Numbered from the stretch's first letter, positions 1-11,290 are shown. The stretch: DNA of 64,000 nt from Selaginella moellendorffii (GCF_000143415.4 NW_003314408.1:47650-111649), one strand, 5' to 3'. Program-made: numbers and translations. Notes: generated by a model not told the origin, from the letters alone.

Positions 1-177
1 TATTATACAACCAGATGGACTCAGTCTGGACACAAAGTCACCGCGCTAGTCACCATGCCCCAGATATGTCTAGCCCCTGGACAAAAACCATATAATTTTA
101 CGTCATTTTCAAATACTTGAAAATTTGTACCTAGTCCCATTTTACTGAATAAATCCCACTTTAACGAAATAAAGCTT
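1..177 (-). mobile_element. End of a second copy of the 7.1-19.6 kb element (element X), running off the window
   Basis: This stretch is the reverse complement of 7084-7260, the left end of element X, with almost no differences. It ends at 154-177 in the same 24-bp terminal sequence (key part TTTCGTTAAAGTGGGA on the minus strand). Beyond 177 the sequence becomes gypsy gag, as it does before 7084. Only the last 177 bases of this copy are visible, so whether a full element lies to the left cannot be judged. Confidence 0.6.
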
Positions 178-1016
178 AAGAGGTGACATCTCATAATGTT
201 GTGCCAAGCGAAGAGCATTGTCAAAGGTGGCTGGAGCAAGTGCATGGACAAGTCCAACAAGATCTTGACAAAGTGTTCGCCACAACATTCTAAGCTTGAT
301 CCGCTCCGACATATTCGGCTCCGCACGAAGCAAAAGGCTTCGGAAACAAATACCAAATTGCATCACCGACCCAAATGGCCCTTGATGAAGACGATACAAT
401 TGTTGGAGGGCATTATCACAATCGTCAGCATGTCCGAATGCACGTTTGAAGACGTCTGAAAGAACACTCCAATCCCTATGAGTGGCTACGCTTAAACCAT
501 TGTATCACTATAGCACTGTCCCTTGGAGACATGTGGGAAACTCACGCAAACGTTGAGCATCATCCCAAGAATGATATGTGGCAATCACCGTGAAGTGATC
601 AAATCAATGATACATATCATCCCTAGGATTCCCATAAAAGAACTCTGGCCGAACGCGAGGATTGGCACCAAGAGCAAGAGGAGTTGTACCATGTGCTGTG
701 AATACCATCATCAATTGAGTTTGGTTGTTCAATTGCAAGTGCATGGCATCAAGCAATTGCACCAACTGCTGCTCTAGAGTCAGAGGAGGAGATTATTGTT
801 TTGCCATGAAGATGAATGAAAAGAAAAGAGCAAAAGAAGGGAAATGAGAAAAAAGCTAGAAAGAAAGGGAGATCGAGACAATGGAAAAGCTAGATCAAAA
901 CCAAAATCCTGACAGGAAAGAGCAAAAGAAAGGGAATGAAAAAAACTAGATCTAGACAATGCAAAAAGTTATATCTAAACCAAAATATAAGGAAAGGTGC
1001 CCCTCACCTCCACCAA
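178..1016 (-). pseudogene. Degenerate gag of Ty3/gypsy family A (fragment)
   Basis: The minus strand encodes the start of a retrotransposon Gag: an initiator region with the LEQQLVQLLDAMHLQ type motif near 770-806, a GANPRVRPEFF segment, and the downstream QGPFGSVMQFGICFRSLL and ARLAQHYEMSPL segments. The frame is broken by several stops and shifts. It matches the gag of the complete element at 49452-54460. The coding part stops at 178, where it is joined to the end of element X. Positions 807-1016 are its 5' untranslated leader next to the LTR. Confidence 0.8.
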
Positions 1017-1192
1017 TGTGAGTGCTTGGAATATGGAAAGGGAATACAAAAAATGTGCATATCAATTAACCCAAAAACCTTAACTTATATATAGGAACGA
1101 GTGGTCCAGATTGAAACCAATCCAACAGCTACCAAAATCCCATTACACTAATATTAGTATACGGCATCGTAGCCGTACACTTAGCCCTCACA
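1017..1192 (-). repeat. LTR of gypsy family A (5' LTR of the fragment)
   Basis: A 176-bp copy beginning TGTGAG and ending CTCACA. It aligns over its whole length with the LTRs at 49452-49627 and 54285-54460. Lying upstream of the minus-strand gag, it is the 5' LTR of a truncated copy whose pol and 3' LTR are missing here. Confidence 0.9.
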
Positions 1193-1489
1193 TGATAGAT
1201 TAACTTTATATATAATATAAGACAATTTGATCCACTATTGAAGGCTTGAATAAAAATTCCCCATTTATTACACCTAGTAAGGGTGACTCATAATAATTTC
1301 TAGAAATTATATATTGTAAGGTATATAAATAAAGTTTTGTATATATATAATACTATAAAGTGAAGACTGTGAAAAATTAATCTATCCACTTTTGTATAAC
1401 ATTGGTGGGTGCATGATTGAAAAATGAGGTTTTTTGGCAATGCTTTTCTCTAGTGTTTACTTTTCTCCTTCATTCTTCTAACAACCGGG
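1193..1489. repeat. AT-rich dispersed repeat, related copy at 57835-58085
   Basis: No gene is visible. The stretch containing GATCCACTATTGAAGGC, the tract TTATTACACCTAGTAAGG, and the end TCTCCTTCATTCTTCT recurs with scattered differences at 57835-58085 in the same orientation. Its nature is unknown; it may be an LTR or MITE remnant. It ends abruptly at 1489, where family D sequence begins. Confidence 0.6.
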
Positions 1490-3615
1490 ATGCCATGGAG
1501 AGTCAAAAACATAGGATTGTCCATGTTAGACTATATGGCAATTGGAAAGCTTGCGAAAGGAGAGGCCTTAACAAGCTAAAGGGATAGAGTTCCGTCGAAA
1601 GGTTCCCAAAGACAATTCTAGGTAGTTGGATACCTAGAAAGCCAAGTGTAAATGGTTTATAGAATGCACGAAATCAGAGGGGCGCAGTAGAAGCGTGGTC
1701 TTGAAGTTTGCCATGAAGCGAGGCTATCAAGATTGGGGAAGTAGTTCCCGAGTGTTCAAAGAGAGGGCTTTGAACGAAAGTCGATGGTTAAGGACTTTCA
1801 CGCTTATGCATGAACCATGTTACGGTGGCCAGATGACTTGCTAAGTGAGATTAGCAAGTCGGGGGGAACAAATACCCTAGTTGAAGGTGCTAACTTCAAA
1901 AGGGTGGCCCATAGGGCCAAGCATGGAGGAGTCCATGCATGATCACAGACTTGTCAAGTGAAAAGACTTGGCAGTGTGGAGGAACTAGGTTTTTAAGCTG
2001 TGATCTGTAGCGCGCTTTAAATATAAGTTGGTGCACTGACGTGGGGAGTCACGCCAGGCATCTTGTGTGATGCCGTCCGTAGATGCATATACGAAGGTTG
2101 GGTTCGAGTCCCGATCCTTTAGTGTTTGGATTCGAGTCCCAAATCACTAGAGCGTGGTGATGGTTTGGAATATGAGGACACTCATATTTCAATGGTCATG
2201 GACTTTCAGTGGGGAGACTGGTTTGGGCACACCGCCAAGCCAGGGATGCCTCGGAGTCGTGATGCACGGTTAGATTGCTTAGTGTGAAAGCTCGGCATAT
2301 CTAACTTGAACGCTTTGGTGCAAGTGGCACCAAGGACATGGTGAGTGAGATGGGGACACCTAATCTCAGTTGCTATGGACCCTTGGCCGTAAGGGCTGGC
2401 TTGGGTGCACCGTCAAGTGTGGGGGATGCCCCCGAAGTTATGGTCAACAACTTGAAGGTTTAAAAGACCAAGTACCTCTTGGCAACTCTGTTAAGGTGCC
2501 AAGGTGAGATCCCTAGGTGATCTTATGGCCAAATAAGGATAAGGTCCTTGGTTGGCTAAGGAATGAAGTTCCTGGTTCAAAATGTTGATTTGAACTATTT
2601 AAGATGGTGTGGCTTAGTCAAGATGACCAAGTGGGAAGAGCACCTAAGGGAAATAAGCTGTGTCCGTGCGATGGCATAGTGAGTCTGAGGAAAGTAGTTT
2701 CTATAAGAGACCCATGGGAAAGTCACGAAGTTGGGCCGTGGATAGAGCCCACAGCAGAAGATGCTAAAGAGACGTACTAGGGGTGAACATCCTCCGGACT
2801 TGGCAAAGAAAAGTCTTTGCTATGGAACCGAAGGGATACCTCGAAAATGGAGGTAGCGATCCTATGTTGTTGGGTGCAACAATCAAGGATAAGAGCAAAC
2901 GACTGTGGCTAAGTAAAGAGCCATGGGATTCATGAGAAAGAATCCAAATGGCAAAGTTAGGCCAAGAACATTAAGGTGTTGGGTGCTAACGGATTGTCGA
3001 AAAGGCAATGTGTTCCCAAGGATGGATTCCCAATTGCTCCGATTTAGCGAAAGTGGAAGCTCCAAGGGTGGGAGTAGTAAGGTAGCCAAATGATAGGGCC
3101 GTGGACAGCCCTAGCACAAAATATGATAACTGGAATTTAGTGCCAAAGGTGGCATGAAATCAAACACAGGATGATGGTGCCCTCAAGTAGAGAACTTCCT
3201 GGGATGAGGAAGTGGAGTTGCACAAAATGTGCAATGCAAGGTGTCAGAGACACCCAGGAAATTGACTTCAAGAAGTCAAAATTAAAAGTTCCAAAGTGCA
3301 AGGGTTATATCGATGGAAAGTGAGACCACTCGAGAATGAGTAGTGGGATCGAGTTAGAGAAGGTGTCTCTAACAGATTTAGTGAGAACTAAACCAATAAA
3401 AGGAGAGAACCACCACAAGTGGTCAAATGAGCCTCTAAGTTGGAGAGGCTATGCTCCTTAGAGGATGGACAAGGCATGGTGAGCCTTTGGTGTCAAACCA
3501 TAGACAAATATTGGCTGGGTGCCAAGGATGGAAATAGTAACACGTGCGGGTGTTACTTTCTGAAAGGGTTTACCGTTCGATGAGGACATCAAACTTCGTG
3601 TATGGGTGGTGGAGT
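1490..3615 (+). mobile_element. Internal region (3' half) of non-coding LTR element family D
   Basis: This block is nearly collinear and nearly identical with 26034-28163, the 3' half of the internal region of the complete family D element. No open frame longer than about 70 codons fits a retrotransposon protein, and frames are stopped throughout, so it is a non-autonomous (LARD-like) element. It runs directly into the LTR at 3616. The junction at 1490 is a truncation; the first half of the internal region is missing here. Confidence 0.75.
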
Positions 3616-5236
3616 TGTGAGACACAAAATCCCTAGGCCCCAAAGTGGAGCTGAAAGGGTGCCATGTGGTGGTGGCTGAAGCGAAAACCAAACGAGCGTA
3701 ACACATTTGGACTAAAAGCTCTGACTTGAAAGGTTGAGAGCGGGAGTGGAACTCCCAACAAAGTGCTCGAGGAATGAGCACGAAGCGAGCAATAAGCGAG
3801 GCTCCAAAAAGGGACCTAAAAGGACCAACACATGACACGTGGAAGAGTCCGAGATGGAGCCCGAGATGGAGTCCGAGATGGACCCGAGATGGAGTTCGAG
3901 ATGGACTCGAGTTGGAGTCCGAAGTGGAGTCCGAGGTGGAGTCCGAGGTGGACCCGAGATAGACCCGAGATGGAGTCTGAGATGGAGTCCGAGATGGAGT
4001 TCAAGATAGACCCGAGGTGGACACGAGATGGAGTCCGAGATGGAGTCCGAGATGGAGTCCGAAATGGACCCAAGATGGAGTCCGAAGTCGAGACCGAGAC
4101 CGAGACCGGGACCGGGACCGAGACCGAGACCGGGACCAGGACCGAGACCGAGACTGAGACGGGGACCGAGACCGAGACCAAGGCCGAGGCCGAAACCGAG
4201 CCCAAGTCCGAGTCCGAGTCCGAGTCCGAGTCCGAGTTCGAGTTTGAGAGGGTGAAAGCCCAAAGCGTTCGTCTCCTATACCCTGGGGGGTTTGGTGAGC
4301 TCCAAAAGTATAGTGAGGGGGACGACTGCAGTGGAGCCAGTTTGGCAAGGAAAGGCTAGTTTGGCCCAGGAAGGCCGGACTCAGTGTTGGGTGATGAGCT
4401 GCCCACTGGGAAGTCCAAGACTAGAGTGAACATGGACCGACAAGCGGGGTAGCTGGGTGAAGTGTTCAAGAGCCGACTCTAGTTCCCCTGGGAGATCGAC
4501 TGGCCGATGCTCCCAATCCAAGTGTGGGTGGCACTACTTACTTTGATACCTGGTGTGGCTTAACGGAACCTCGCTCTAAGCCCATGGCTAGAGCACCTAA
4601 AGGTGGAAGGCGGGGAGAGTACCCATGAGGCCCGCGTAGGGCCACGGTGTTTCGAAATGTTGTCCCAAAGTCCTAGACTGTGGAAAGGAAGAGGAGTAGC
4701 CCTCTAGTGTGGTGACCAAGGACACAATCCCATGGTGAGGCAGTCCCAGAGGCCAGTGGACTTAGAGGTCGGGCCTGCAGACCTTGATCTGTGTTGGTGA
4801 ATACGGCCATGGACGAAAAGGGACTTGGTGGGGACTGGAAAAGAGATATCAGGGAAGGCTATTCCCCATGTTTGTGAGCATCCTAAGGATGCTAAGGAGT
4901 GGATCTAGAATGATCACTCATGGACGGAGGGCCTAGTCTTTGAGAGATGGGACTGTGATACAGGTGGCGTTAGACCACCGGTGTGACCAAGGTGAATGGG
5001 CATGGCCTTAGCGTAACGGGCTGATATGTTGGTGGTACCTTGGGGTGCCAGTCATGGGATCAGACACGTGGAGCACTTGGACCAAGTGCAAAGGTGGAGT
5101 GGCATGGATGCCATTCTCGGGGCTAGGAAGCCCCAAGTCCTAACTAGGACTTATGGAGGTTGTGAATGAGACTCCTCCAAGTGGTCGGAAGTGCAGTTAA
5201 GTGACTAAAGTAAAATGGAAAAATTAGTTTCTTACA
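3616..5236 (+). repeat. LTR of family D (1.6 kb) with internal minisatellite
   Basis: Begins TGTGAGACACAAAATCCC and ends TCTTACA. It is followed at 5240-5251 by TGGTATCGGAGC, which resembles the primer-binding site complementary to initiator Met-tRNA. The same boundaries occur at 22094-24108 and 28164-29813. Long LTRs starting TGTGA are typical of plant Del/Tekay-type gypsy elements; that assignment is by resemblance only. The middle carries a 12-bp and 6-bp repeat array (3848-4237). Confidence 0.8.
3848..4237 (+). repeat. Minisatellite in family D LTR
   Basis: Imperfect tandem copies of a 12-mer of the type GAGATGGAGTCC change over into hexamers GAGACC / GGGACC and then CCGAGT. Several frames stay open on both strands because the period is a multiple of three; these open frames are low-complexity artefacts and not genes. 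The same array lies at 22327-22660, 22757-23110 and 28393-28816. Confidence 0.9.
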
Positions 5237-5783
5237 ACTTGGTATCGGAGCTGTTCCTTAGTCCGACTCTTATTGGTGCTCAAGTATATCACCACTTGTA
5301 TTGGAATTGGAAGGTCCTAGGTATGGATCTAGTGGCAGTGTTGGTGAATACGGCCATGGACGAAAAGGGACTTGGTGGGGACTGGAAAAGAGATATCAGG
5401 GAAGGCTATTCCCCATGGTTGTGAGCATCCTAAGGATGCTAAGGAGTGGATCTAGAATGATCACTCATGGACGGAGGGCCTAGTCTTTAAGAGACGGGAC
5501 TGTGATGCAGGTGGCGTTAGACCACCGATGTGACTAAGGTGAATGGGCATGGCCTTAGCGTAACGGGCCGATATGTTGGTGGTACCTTGGGGTGCCGGTC
5601 ATGGGATCAAACACATGGAGCACTTGGACCAAGTGCAAAGGTGGAGTGGCATGGATGCCATTCTCGGGGCTAACAAGCCCCAAGTCCTAACTAGGACTTA
5701 TGGAGGTTGTGAATGAGACTCCTCCAAGTGGTCGGAGGTGCAGTTAAATGACTAAAGTAAAATGGAAAAATTAGTCTCTTACA
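5237..5783 (+). mobile_element. Family D junction: primer-binding site, short leader, then a second partial LTR
   Basis: After the LTR end at 5236 come the primer-binding site and about 85 bases of family D leader (as at 24109-24195). At about 5325 the sequence jumps back into the LTR (as at 23650) and runs to a second LTR end at 5783. This looks like an unequal exchange between LTRs. Base 5784 onward is gypsy family C, joined at the same base as at 29813/29814. Confidence 0.7.
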
Positions 5784-6432
5784 AGAGCATTAGGAAGGCC
5801 TTGAAGCTTTCCAGGTTTGTACTTGATAACAAAGTCAAACCAACTCAGAAATTGTGCCCACCTTGCTTGACAACGGCTCAAAACTCGGGAAGTGGCAAAG
5901 TACTCAAGATTTTTGTGATCCGTCTAGACTGTTGTTTGATGGCCCGCCCCCTCCAAGAAATGGCACCACTCTCCAAAGGAATCCACGATGGCAAGGAGAT
6001 CCTTGTCGTGGATTTCGTAATTGATCTCCGCAGGCTGGATTTTCCGAGAATGGAAAGCAACCGGATGAAGTTCTTGATCCGCTCTGAGTTGAGACAGCAC
6101 AGCACCGATGGCAAAGTCAGAGGTGTCAGCCTCAATGAAGAAAGGTTGTGAGGAATCAGCATGGATCAAGACGGGAGCAGAACTGAAGGCCGCCTTGAGT
6201 GTGTCGAAGGCCTGCTGGGTAGCAGTAGACCAAGAGAAGGAAACATCCTTGCGAGTGAGATGCGTGAGAGGAAGGACAATGTTAGAGTAGTGATCAATGA
6301 ATTTGCAGTTGAAGTTGGCGAAGCCAAGGAAAACCTGAACGTCCGACATTGATTGTGGAGGCTCCCATTCGAGAATAGTCTTGACTTTGGCAGGATCCAT
6401 CGTGATACCCTCAGGAGTGACAATCAGGAGTG
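5784..6432 (-). pseudogene. Gypsy family C pol fragment: end of reverse transcriptase and RNase H
   Basis: The minus strand reads TPEGITMDPAKVKTILEW, VFLGFANFNCKFIDHYS and FIEADTSDFAIGAVLSQ, the connection between reverse transcriptase and RNase H of Ty3/gypsy Pol, and goes on to HDKDLLAIVDSFGEW. The frame is open from about 6423 to 5924. The 3' part is cut by the family D insertion at 5783; the 5' part is cut at about 6432, where a repeated CAGGAGTGACAAT marks the join to an inverted gag fragment. Confidence 0.85.
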
Positions 6433-7083
6433 ACAATCTTTTCTTTTCATTCATCTTCATGGCAAAGCAACAATCTCCTCCTTTGACTCTGGAGCAGCAG
6501 TTGATGCAATTGCTTGATGCCATGCACTTGCAATTGAACAACCAAACTCAATTGATGACGGTATTCACAGCACATGGTACAACTCCTCTTGCTCTTGGTG
6601 CCAATCCTCGCGTTCGGCCAGAGTTCTTTTGTGGGAATCCTAGGGATGATGTGTATCATTAATTTGATCACTTCACGGTGATTGCCACATATCATTCTTG
6701 GGATGATGCTCAACGTTGAGTTTCCCACATGTCTCCAAGGGACAGTGTTATAGTGATACAATGGTTTAAGCGTAGCCACTCATAGGGATTGGAGTGTTCT
6801 TTCAGACGTCTTCAAACGTGCATTCGGACATGCTGACGATTGTGATAATGCCCTCCAACAATTGTATCGTCTTCATCAAGGGCCATTTGGGTCGGTGATG
6901 CAATTTGGTATTTGTTTCCGAAGCCTTTTGCTTCGTGCGGAGCCGAATATGTCGGAGCGGATCAAGCTTAGAATGTTGTGGCGAACACTTTGTCAAGATC
7001 TTGTTGGACTTGTCCATGCACTTGCTCCAGCCACCTTTGACAATGCTCTTCGCTTGGCACAACATTATGAGATGTCACCTCTT
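6433..7083 (+). pseudogene. Inverted copy of degenerate gypsy family A gag
   Basis: Plus-strand copy of the same gag as 178-806, in opposite orientation, with about 1% difference. It starts MAKQQSPPLTLEQQLMQLL at 6461, then carries several stops, including one directly after GNPRDDVYH. It ends at 7083 in the same gag codon as its mirror copy, joined to the end of element X. Together, 1-806 and 6461-7260 are arms of an inverted duplication. Confidence 0.85.
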
Positions 7084-7107
7084 AAGCTTTATTTCGTTAA
7101 AGTGGGA
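7084..7107 (+). repeat. Left terminal inverted repeat of element X
   Basis: Twenty-four bases, matching 19611-19634 in inverted orientation with one difference (T/C at the sixth base). The same sequence also ends the off-window copy at 154-177. Confidence 0.7.
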
Positions 7108-7713
7108 TTTATTCAGTAAAATGGGACTAGGTACAAATTTTCAAGTATTTGAAAATGACGTGAAATTATATGGTTTTTGTCCAGGGGTTAGACATATCTG
7201 GGGCATGGTGACTAGCGCGGTGACTTTGTGTCCAGACTGAGTCCATCTGGTTGTATAATAAATCTCATTGTCAAGGTGAACAAGCTGAATCTGAAGCTAA
7301 AAAAGAGCGATGGCATGCGCGCACACACTATTTGTTTGTTCATTGAGCGTGTGGTGAGCTTTCCAAGATGAACGTCATTCCTATTAGCCAGACATATAAC
7401 TTAATGGTGAGAACATTTAGATATTATTCAATGTTATCTTTTTCTAACGAATCTAATTGTGAAGGTGTAGCAAGAGGCATTGCTAGTCTGGAGAAGTCAT
7501 TTAACTCATTTGACCCTTAGTGTATTTTCATGAAACTAAATAACATTTATATTATTAAGGAATTTCTCTAGTACCTTTTTTTTACGACATAGAGGCTTGC
7601 ATTTCTTTCAAAGGTGATTTAGTAAAAGGCCTGAGGGCACATGCCATTCTATTTCTCAGACCGGTATTAAGATATACTAGTGCAAAGGGAAAAAGGTATT
7701 TGGTGATCAAGTA
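7108..7713. other. Left subterminal region of element X, no gene seen
   Basis: The first 150 bases repeat 1-153 inverted. The rest is AT-rich without a convincing open frame. A degraded half of the element palindrome lies near 7632-7655. Confidence 0.5.
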
Positions 7714-7737
7714 AATGGCATGAGGGCACACGCCATT
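7714..7737. repeat. Element X palindrome, copy 1
   Basis: Arms AATGGCATG and CACGCCATT around GAGGGCA-type centre. It lies six bases beyond the stop codon of the minus-strand open frame 7744-8103. Confidence 0.75.
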
Positions 7738-7743
7738 ATAAGC

Positions 7744-8001
7744 CTAAGCGCTAGTGGACACCTCCTTTTTGGTACTCTCAGCGGTACTATCATCCTTCTC
7801 CAGGTCAGTTGTTTTGCTTTGGATTGTTGTCTCTGACGTTACTGGGGCGTTTTCGATAGTTGTTAATGTTGCCGTTTGTTCAGAAAAATGATCACCTAGA
7901 GTATAGTACGGGGAGTTTGGAAGACTTATATATTCTACATCTTCACCTATCTCCTTCTCCGTCTCCTTTTCTGCCTCACTTACAGATTTTGTGCTTGCCA
8001 T
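7744..8001 (-). CDS. Small Ser/Thr/Glu-rich protein of unknown function (tentative)
   Basis: An open frame from ATG at about 8001 gives about 85 residues, starting MASTKSVSEAEKETEKEIG and rich in S, T, E and K; the open frame extends upstream to 8103. No domain is recognised. It could be a free small gene of element X or a 3' exon of the minus-strand gene above it. A TTTTATAACA stretch about 40 bases upstream and a CCCTTGCAG acceptor-like site near 8070 are compatible with either. The palindrome follows its stop. Confidence 0.35.
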   Translation of the reverse strand: MASTKSVSEAEKETEKEIGEDVEYISLPNSPYYTLGDHFSEQTATLTTIENAPVTSETTIQSKTTDLEKDDSTAESTKKEVSTSA

Positions 8002-8208
8002 GAGAACGCTCTTCACCCTAAAATATGGAGTTCGTTGTGTTATAAAAGGAAACCAACACACACGCTGCAAGGGAATGATGGTACATAAAGCACGTAAGCC
8101 CACAATATGGGTTTATGTGCCATTAATATGGGCCACACGCCATATTATTAGATTTATGCACGTGTGATTGGTAAATGCATATGTCACATCATCTCAGGCC
8201 ACATGCCA

Positions 8209-10248
8209 TCACGCCTCCTCTGATTCAGATTCGGATTGTTCACCTTGAAATAAAATACATTAGAAACTTAGTAAAGGAATATTAATGAATCTCACCTTGA
8301 ACCTGGGTTATGAATGCTCTTGCTGCATCTCTTGCATGGTCTGGCAAGGTGATGGTGGCACTCTGCTTCCGCATCCAACCATGCACAACATTATCCACCG
8401 ATATGCTCATGCTGGGATCCCTTGGATTCAGCACCCATCTCTTTTCTAGGCAATCCTTCGTATATCTGGAACTTGGCTTGAAGCACTCCACAGTTACATT
8501 GAAGGAGTTAGTTTTCGCGTCCTCCTCTGCATCAGTGACGCAGCGCCCCACCCATATCATTTGTTTTTTATTACTGGGTCTAACAAGCATGACCATTCCT
8601 TTGCAGACCTATACTGGATTGAATGCTGAATCCGGCTTCTTGTTCCTCGGCCCACAATAGTGATCCTCAACATCGTTATCTGTCACTGCATTTCCAGAGG
8701 ACATTGTTCCGCTACTATCTGGTGCTCTGGGTTCTGGCCAAAAGGACTCTTCCAATTCTTCATATACAACCGGCCCATTTTGGATAGCAGATATAATCTT
8801 CTCCCAGTATTCGATCAAAGGCTTGCACCTCTGAAAATAGGATTCTCCACCAAACACCAACCCCCTCTTCCAGAAGGCAATATGCTGTCTAATCCCGGCC
8901 ACTATACTTTCCTGGTCTTTGAGTCCATCCGGGTGCATCGGCCGTGGGGAACCCTGAGGAATCATAGGTTCCCCAGTTATGGGATCTCTCTTGAAGAGTT
9001 CAATGCCATCCACTAGCAGCCACACTGTGTCCCATTCTCTCATCTTGTACCTCATCACTGGAGCACCGTCACGCATGCTGAAATGAAACTGAAGAGGCTT
9101 GGAGTGGCCAATCAGCGTTTCGGATCCGTCCCTGATGTAGCCTCTTACAAACCCCTTAAAGTCTGGAACCTTTGTCACAAGTGCAGCTTCAACAGTGCCT
9201 TTGATGCAATTTTGGAATTCATCGTAGAGTTGTGGGAGGGTGAGGACATTGGATCGCCGGAGGGACTCTGCCAGGTGACTGAACATGGCATCGACGTCTT
9301 CATGAGTGTGCCCAACCATGAGAAAGCCAAGTGTAACTGTTTCAAATATGCCTTTGGCAACAAGCATCGCCAAGTACGCGAAGACGTACATGTTTTTGTT
9401 CTCACTGCCAGCATTGTCTGTTTGGAGCAGAAGATGGGGTGGAAGGCCACATCGGCCGCAAGAACTTCCTTGAGATTCTGCTTCGTTTGGATGAGGCTGT
9501 GCATTCACCGGGCAACCAACCTCGTCGGAATGGCATGAGGCCTCACGTGATAACCCTACAATCTGACGGCCAACATATTCACTGGGATGGCATGGGGCCC
9601 CACGCGATACTGCAAGCCTTTGCTCCTCCTCCACTGAACCCTGTATGGGGTTCGATCGACAAGGGCCTTATGCAAGGGTTGGCCATTCAACTCAGTCTGC
9701 GCACTTTGCAGAGACCTTAAGTGTTTTGCTAGGGACGCAATCATCATGTTTGCACCCCCGCCACCCCATAGAGGTACAAAGAAGTTCCCATAGTTCTGGG
9801 CACCATGCCCATGAGCAATTATGCCAAACAGAGACACAGGCAGCTGCATGGATGAAGAGATTGCCTTGGGGGCAGGATTGAGTCGAGGTAAGCACGTCTT
9901 TTTCTGGTCCATTTTGTCGTGGATGATGCAGAGGTAAGAGTCAGGTCTCTCCATGGAGAGAATCCTGTTATGATAATATGCAGTCCTGCAGCTTCTCTGC
10001 TCGATGTTGTGGTCGAGCCGCCTTCTAACCAACGTCTCTCGCTCTTGAGCGATGCAAGAATTCTTTGACAAAGCCATTTTGATAGCAGTGCACTCGTCAC
10101 ACTTTGAAAAGCTGGAGTACTTTCCTATACTCACATCCCTGAACCTATTGCTCCACAATCTACTAAATCTAGATTGGCTCAGCTTCCTGTAGCCATTACT
10201 CTGGAGTTCCCGATTCACATCTTCCAATATGGCCCCCTTGGTATACAT
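8209..10248 (-). CDS. DUF7869-type transposase-like protein (several exons, probably damaged)
   Basis: The N-terminal part (10248 to about 9613) reads RFSRLWSNRFRDVSIGKYSSF, SKCDECTAIK, then YYHNRILSMERPDSYLCII and HDKMDQKKTCLPRL. The central part has LLLQTDNAGSENKNMYVF and FLMVGHTHEDVDAMF, the D...N and GHTHED motifs I associate with DUF7869 proteins found near transposons in plants and animals. The C-terminal part has MVMLVRPSNKKQMIWVGR, a chromatin-binding-like end. Visible splice sites remove 8244-8295 (52 nt), ending in QGEQSESESEEA and a stop at 8209. A region with two palindromes (about 9500-9613) seems to be intron. The frame must change near 9445, and one in-frame TAG lies at 8609-8611. 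The 5' end is uncertain because of the gap at 10399. The transposase role is inference. Confidence 0.6.
9529..9551. repeat. Element X palindrome, copy 2
   Basis: Left arm AATGGCATG, centre AGGCCT, right arm degraded to CACGTGAT. Lies in the probable intron between the two halves of the DUF7869-type gene. Confidence 0.7.
9586..9608. repeat. Element X palindrome, copy 3
   Basis: Left arm GATGGCATG, centre GGGCCC, right arm CACGCGAT. Begins just inside a minus-strand donor-like GTATCGCG following the codons for SKGLQ. Confidence 0.7.
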
Positions 10249-10398
10249 GGAAGGGAGAACTCATTGGGTGTCTCGAGTTCCATCTTCCAAGAGGCGGGTT
10301 TTATGTGGTTGCTGCTCTCTACATGTCTCGACAAACCTCTTGAAGATAGCCTCTCCATATACAGAGTCCTATGAGGAAGGCTTTTTCATCGTGATGAT

Positions 10399-10498
10399 NN
10401 NNNNNNNNNNNNNNNNNNNNNNNNNNNNNNNNNNNNNNNNNNNNNNNNNNNNNNNNNNNNNNNNNNNNNNNNNNNNNNNNNNNNNNNNNNNNNNNNNN
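10399..10498. other. Assembly gap (100 N)
   Basis: One hundred unknown bases, the usual size for a scaffold gap of unknown length. The 5' end of the minus-strand DUF7869-type gene may fall in or next to it. Confidence 0.99.
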
Positions 10499-10579
10499 GC
10501 GTGACTAGTCACCCATACAAAAATATATACAGTTGCAGCAAGGCAAAAGGAATATGGCAATAGGCTAGCAGGGGCCAAA

Positions 10580-10603
10580 GATGGCATGAGGCCTCATGCC
10601 ATC
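10580..10603. repeat. Element X palindrome, copy 4 (perfect)
   Basis: A perfect 24-bp inverted repeat: arm GATGGCATGAGG and its exact complement. This is the best reference copy of the family. Confidence 0.9.
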
Positions 10604-10677
10604 TTGATATACACACAGCTGCAGGCAAGTAAAAACATACATGACAATACGCTAGCCATGAAATTGCAAGGGCCCAA

Positions 10678-10701
10678 GATGGCATGTGGCCTCATGCCAT
10701 T
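10678..10701. repeat. Element X palindrome, copy 5
   Basis: Arms ATGGCATG and CATGCCAT around TGGCCT; nearly perfect. About 100 bases from copy 4, and the two copies share flanks (CAAAG/CCAAG before, similar tracts between), suggesting local duplication. Confidence 0.85.
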
Positions 10702-10789
10702 TCTAAATGTGGTCCTAAGCCATTCCATGGTGAACATACCAGGAAGCACAAGTGGCGAATATCAAGAGGAAGCGGTAGCCACACCAAAG

Positions 10790-11000
10790 ACAGTGCCGCT
10801 CGCAACACTGCAACTACTCATAGCGCCGCTCGCAACACCGCAACTGCTCGTAGCGCCGCTCGCACAAACTGCCACTCGCATAAACTGCCGCTCGCAATGG
10901 CGCTCGCAATGCCGCAACCGCTCGTAGACGCATAAACCACAGCTCACAACGCCGCTTACACAAGCAGTGCTCACTGCGCTCAGCGGAACCAAGAACACGG
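10790..11000. repeat. Short CG-rich tandem repeat (CGCTCGCAA type)
   Basis: Irregular tandem units of the kind GCCGCTCGCAACACCGCAAC are seen between about 10790 and 10990. Open frames across it on both strands are low complexity and not taken as genes. Confidence 0.6.
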
Positions 11001-11290
11001 CGCACAAAAATGATAGACCTAGGAATGAGTTCGAGAATTCAAAAATAACACACGCTTGAACGTCACATCAAATCCTCTGACAAACCAGATCTTATGATTC
11101 CTCTGACAAATTTCAAACTGAGTAGCTTCTAGACTTTGCTGTCAAAGGTTGAACTTTGTCACATCATGTCCTTGCCTCGATCCAGCTGTGCCATGTCAGT
11201 GATTCGAGCTTTGCCATGCCATATCAGCGATCCGCGCCAAGATTATTCGCCGTGTAAAGGAATAATTATGCTGTGTGTGTACGTCCATTT

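Noticed and set aside
2098-2150. A tRNA gene
   Set aside because: Only T-arm-like parts are present; no acceptor stem or anticodon arm can be folded by eye.
3712-4359. Long overlapping open frames on both strands (up to 183 codons) in the LTR minisatellite, also at 22111-23224 and 28181-29022
   Set aside because: They follow from a repeat period divisible by three and give only low-complexity sequence; the same DNA is clearly an LTR.
8310-9538. Plus-strand open frames of 116-151 codons opposite the DUF7869-type gene
   Set aside because: Shadows of the minus-strand gene; no motif and no splice pattern.
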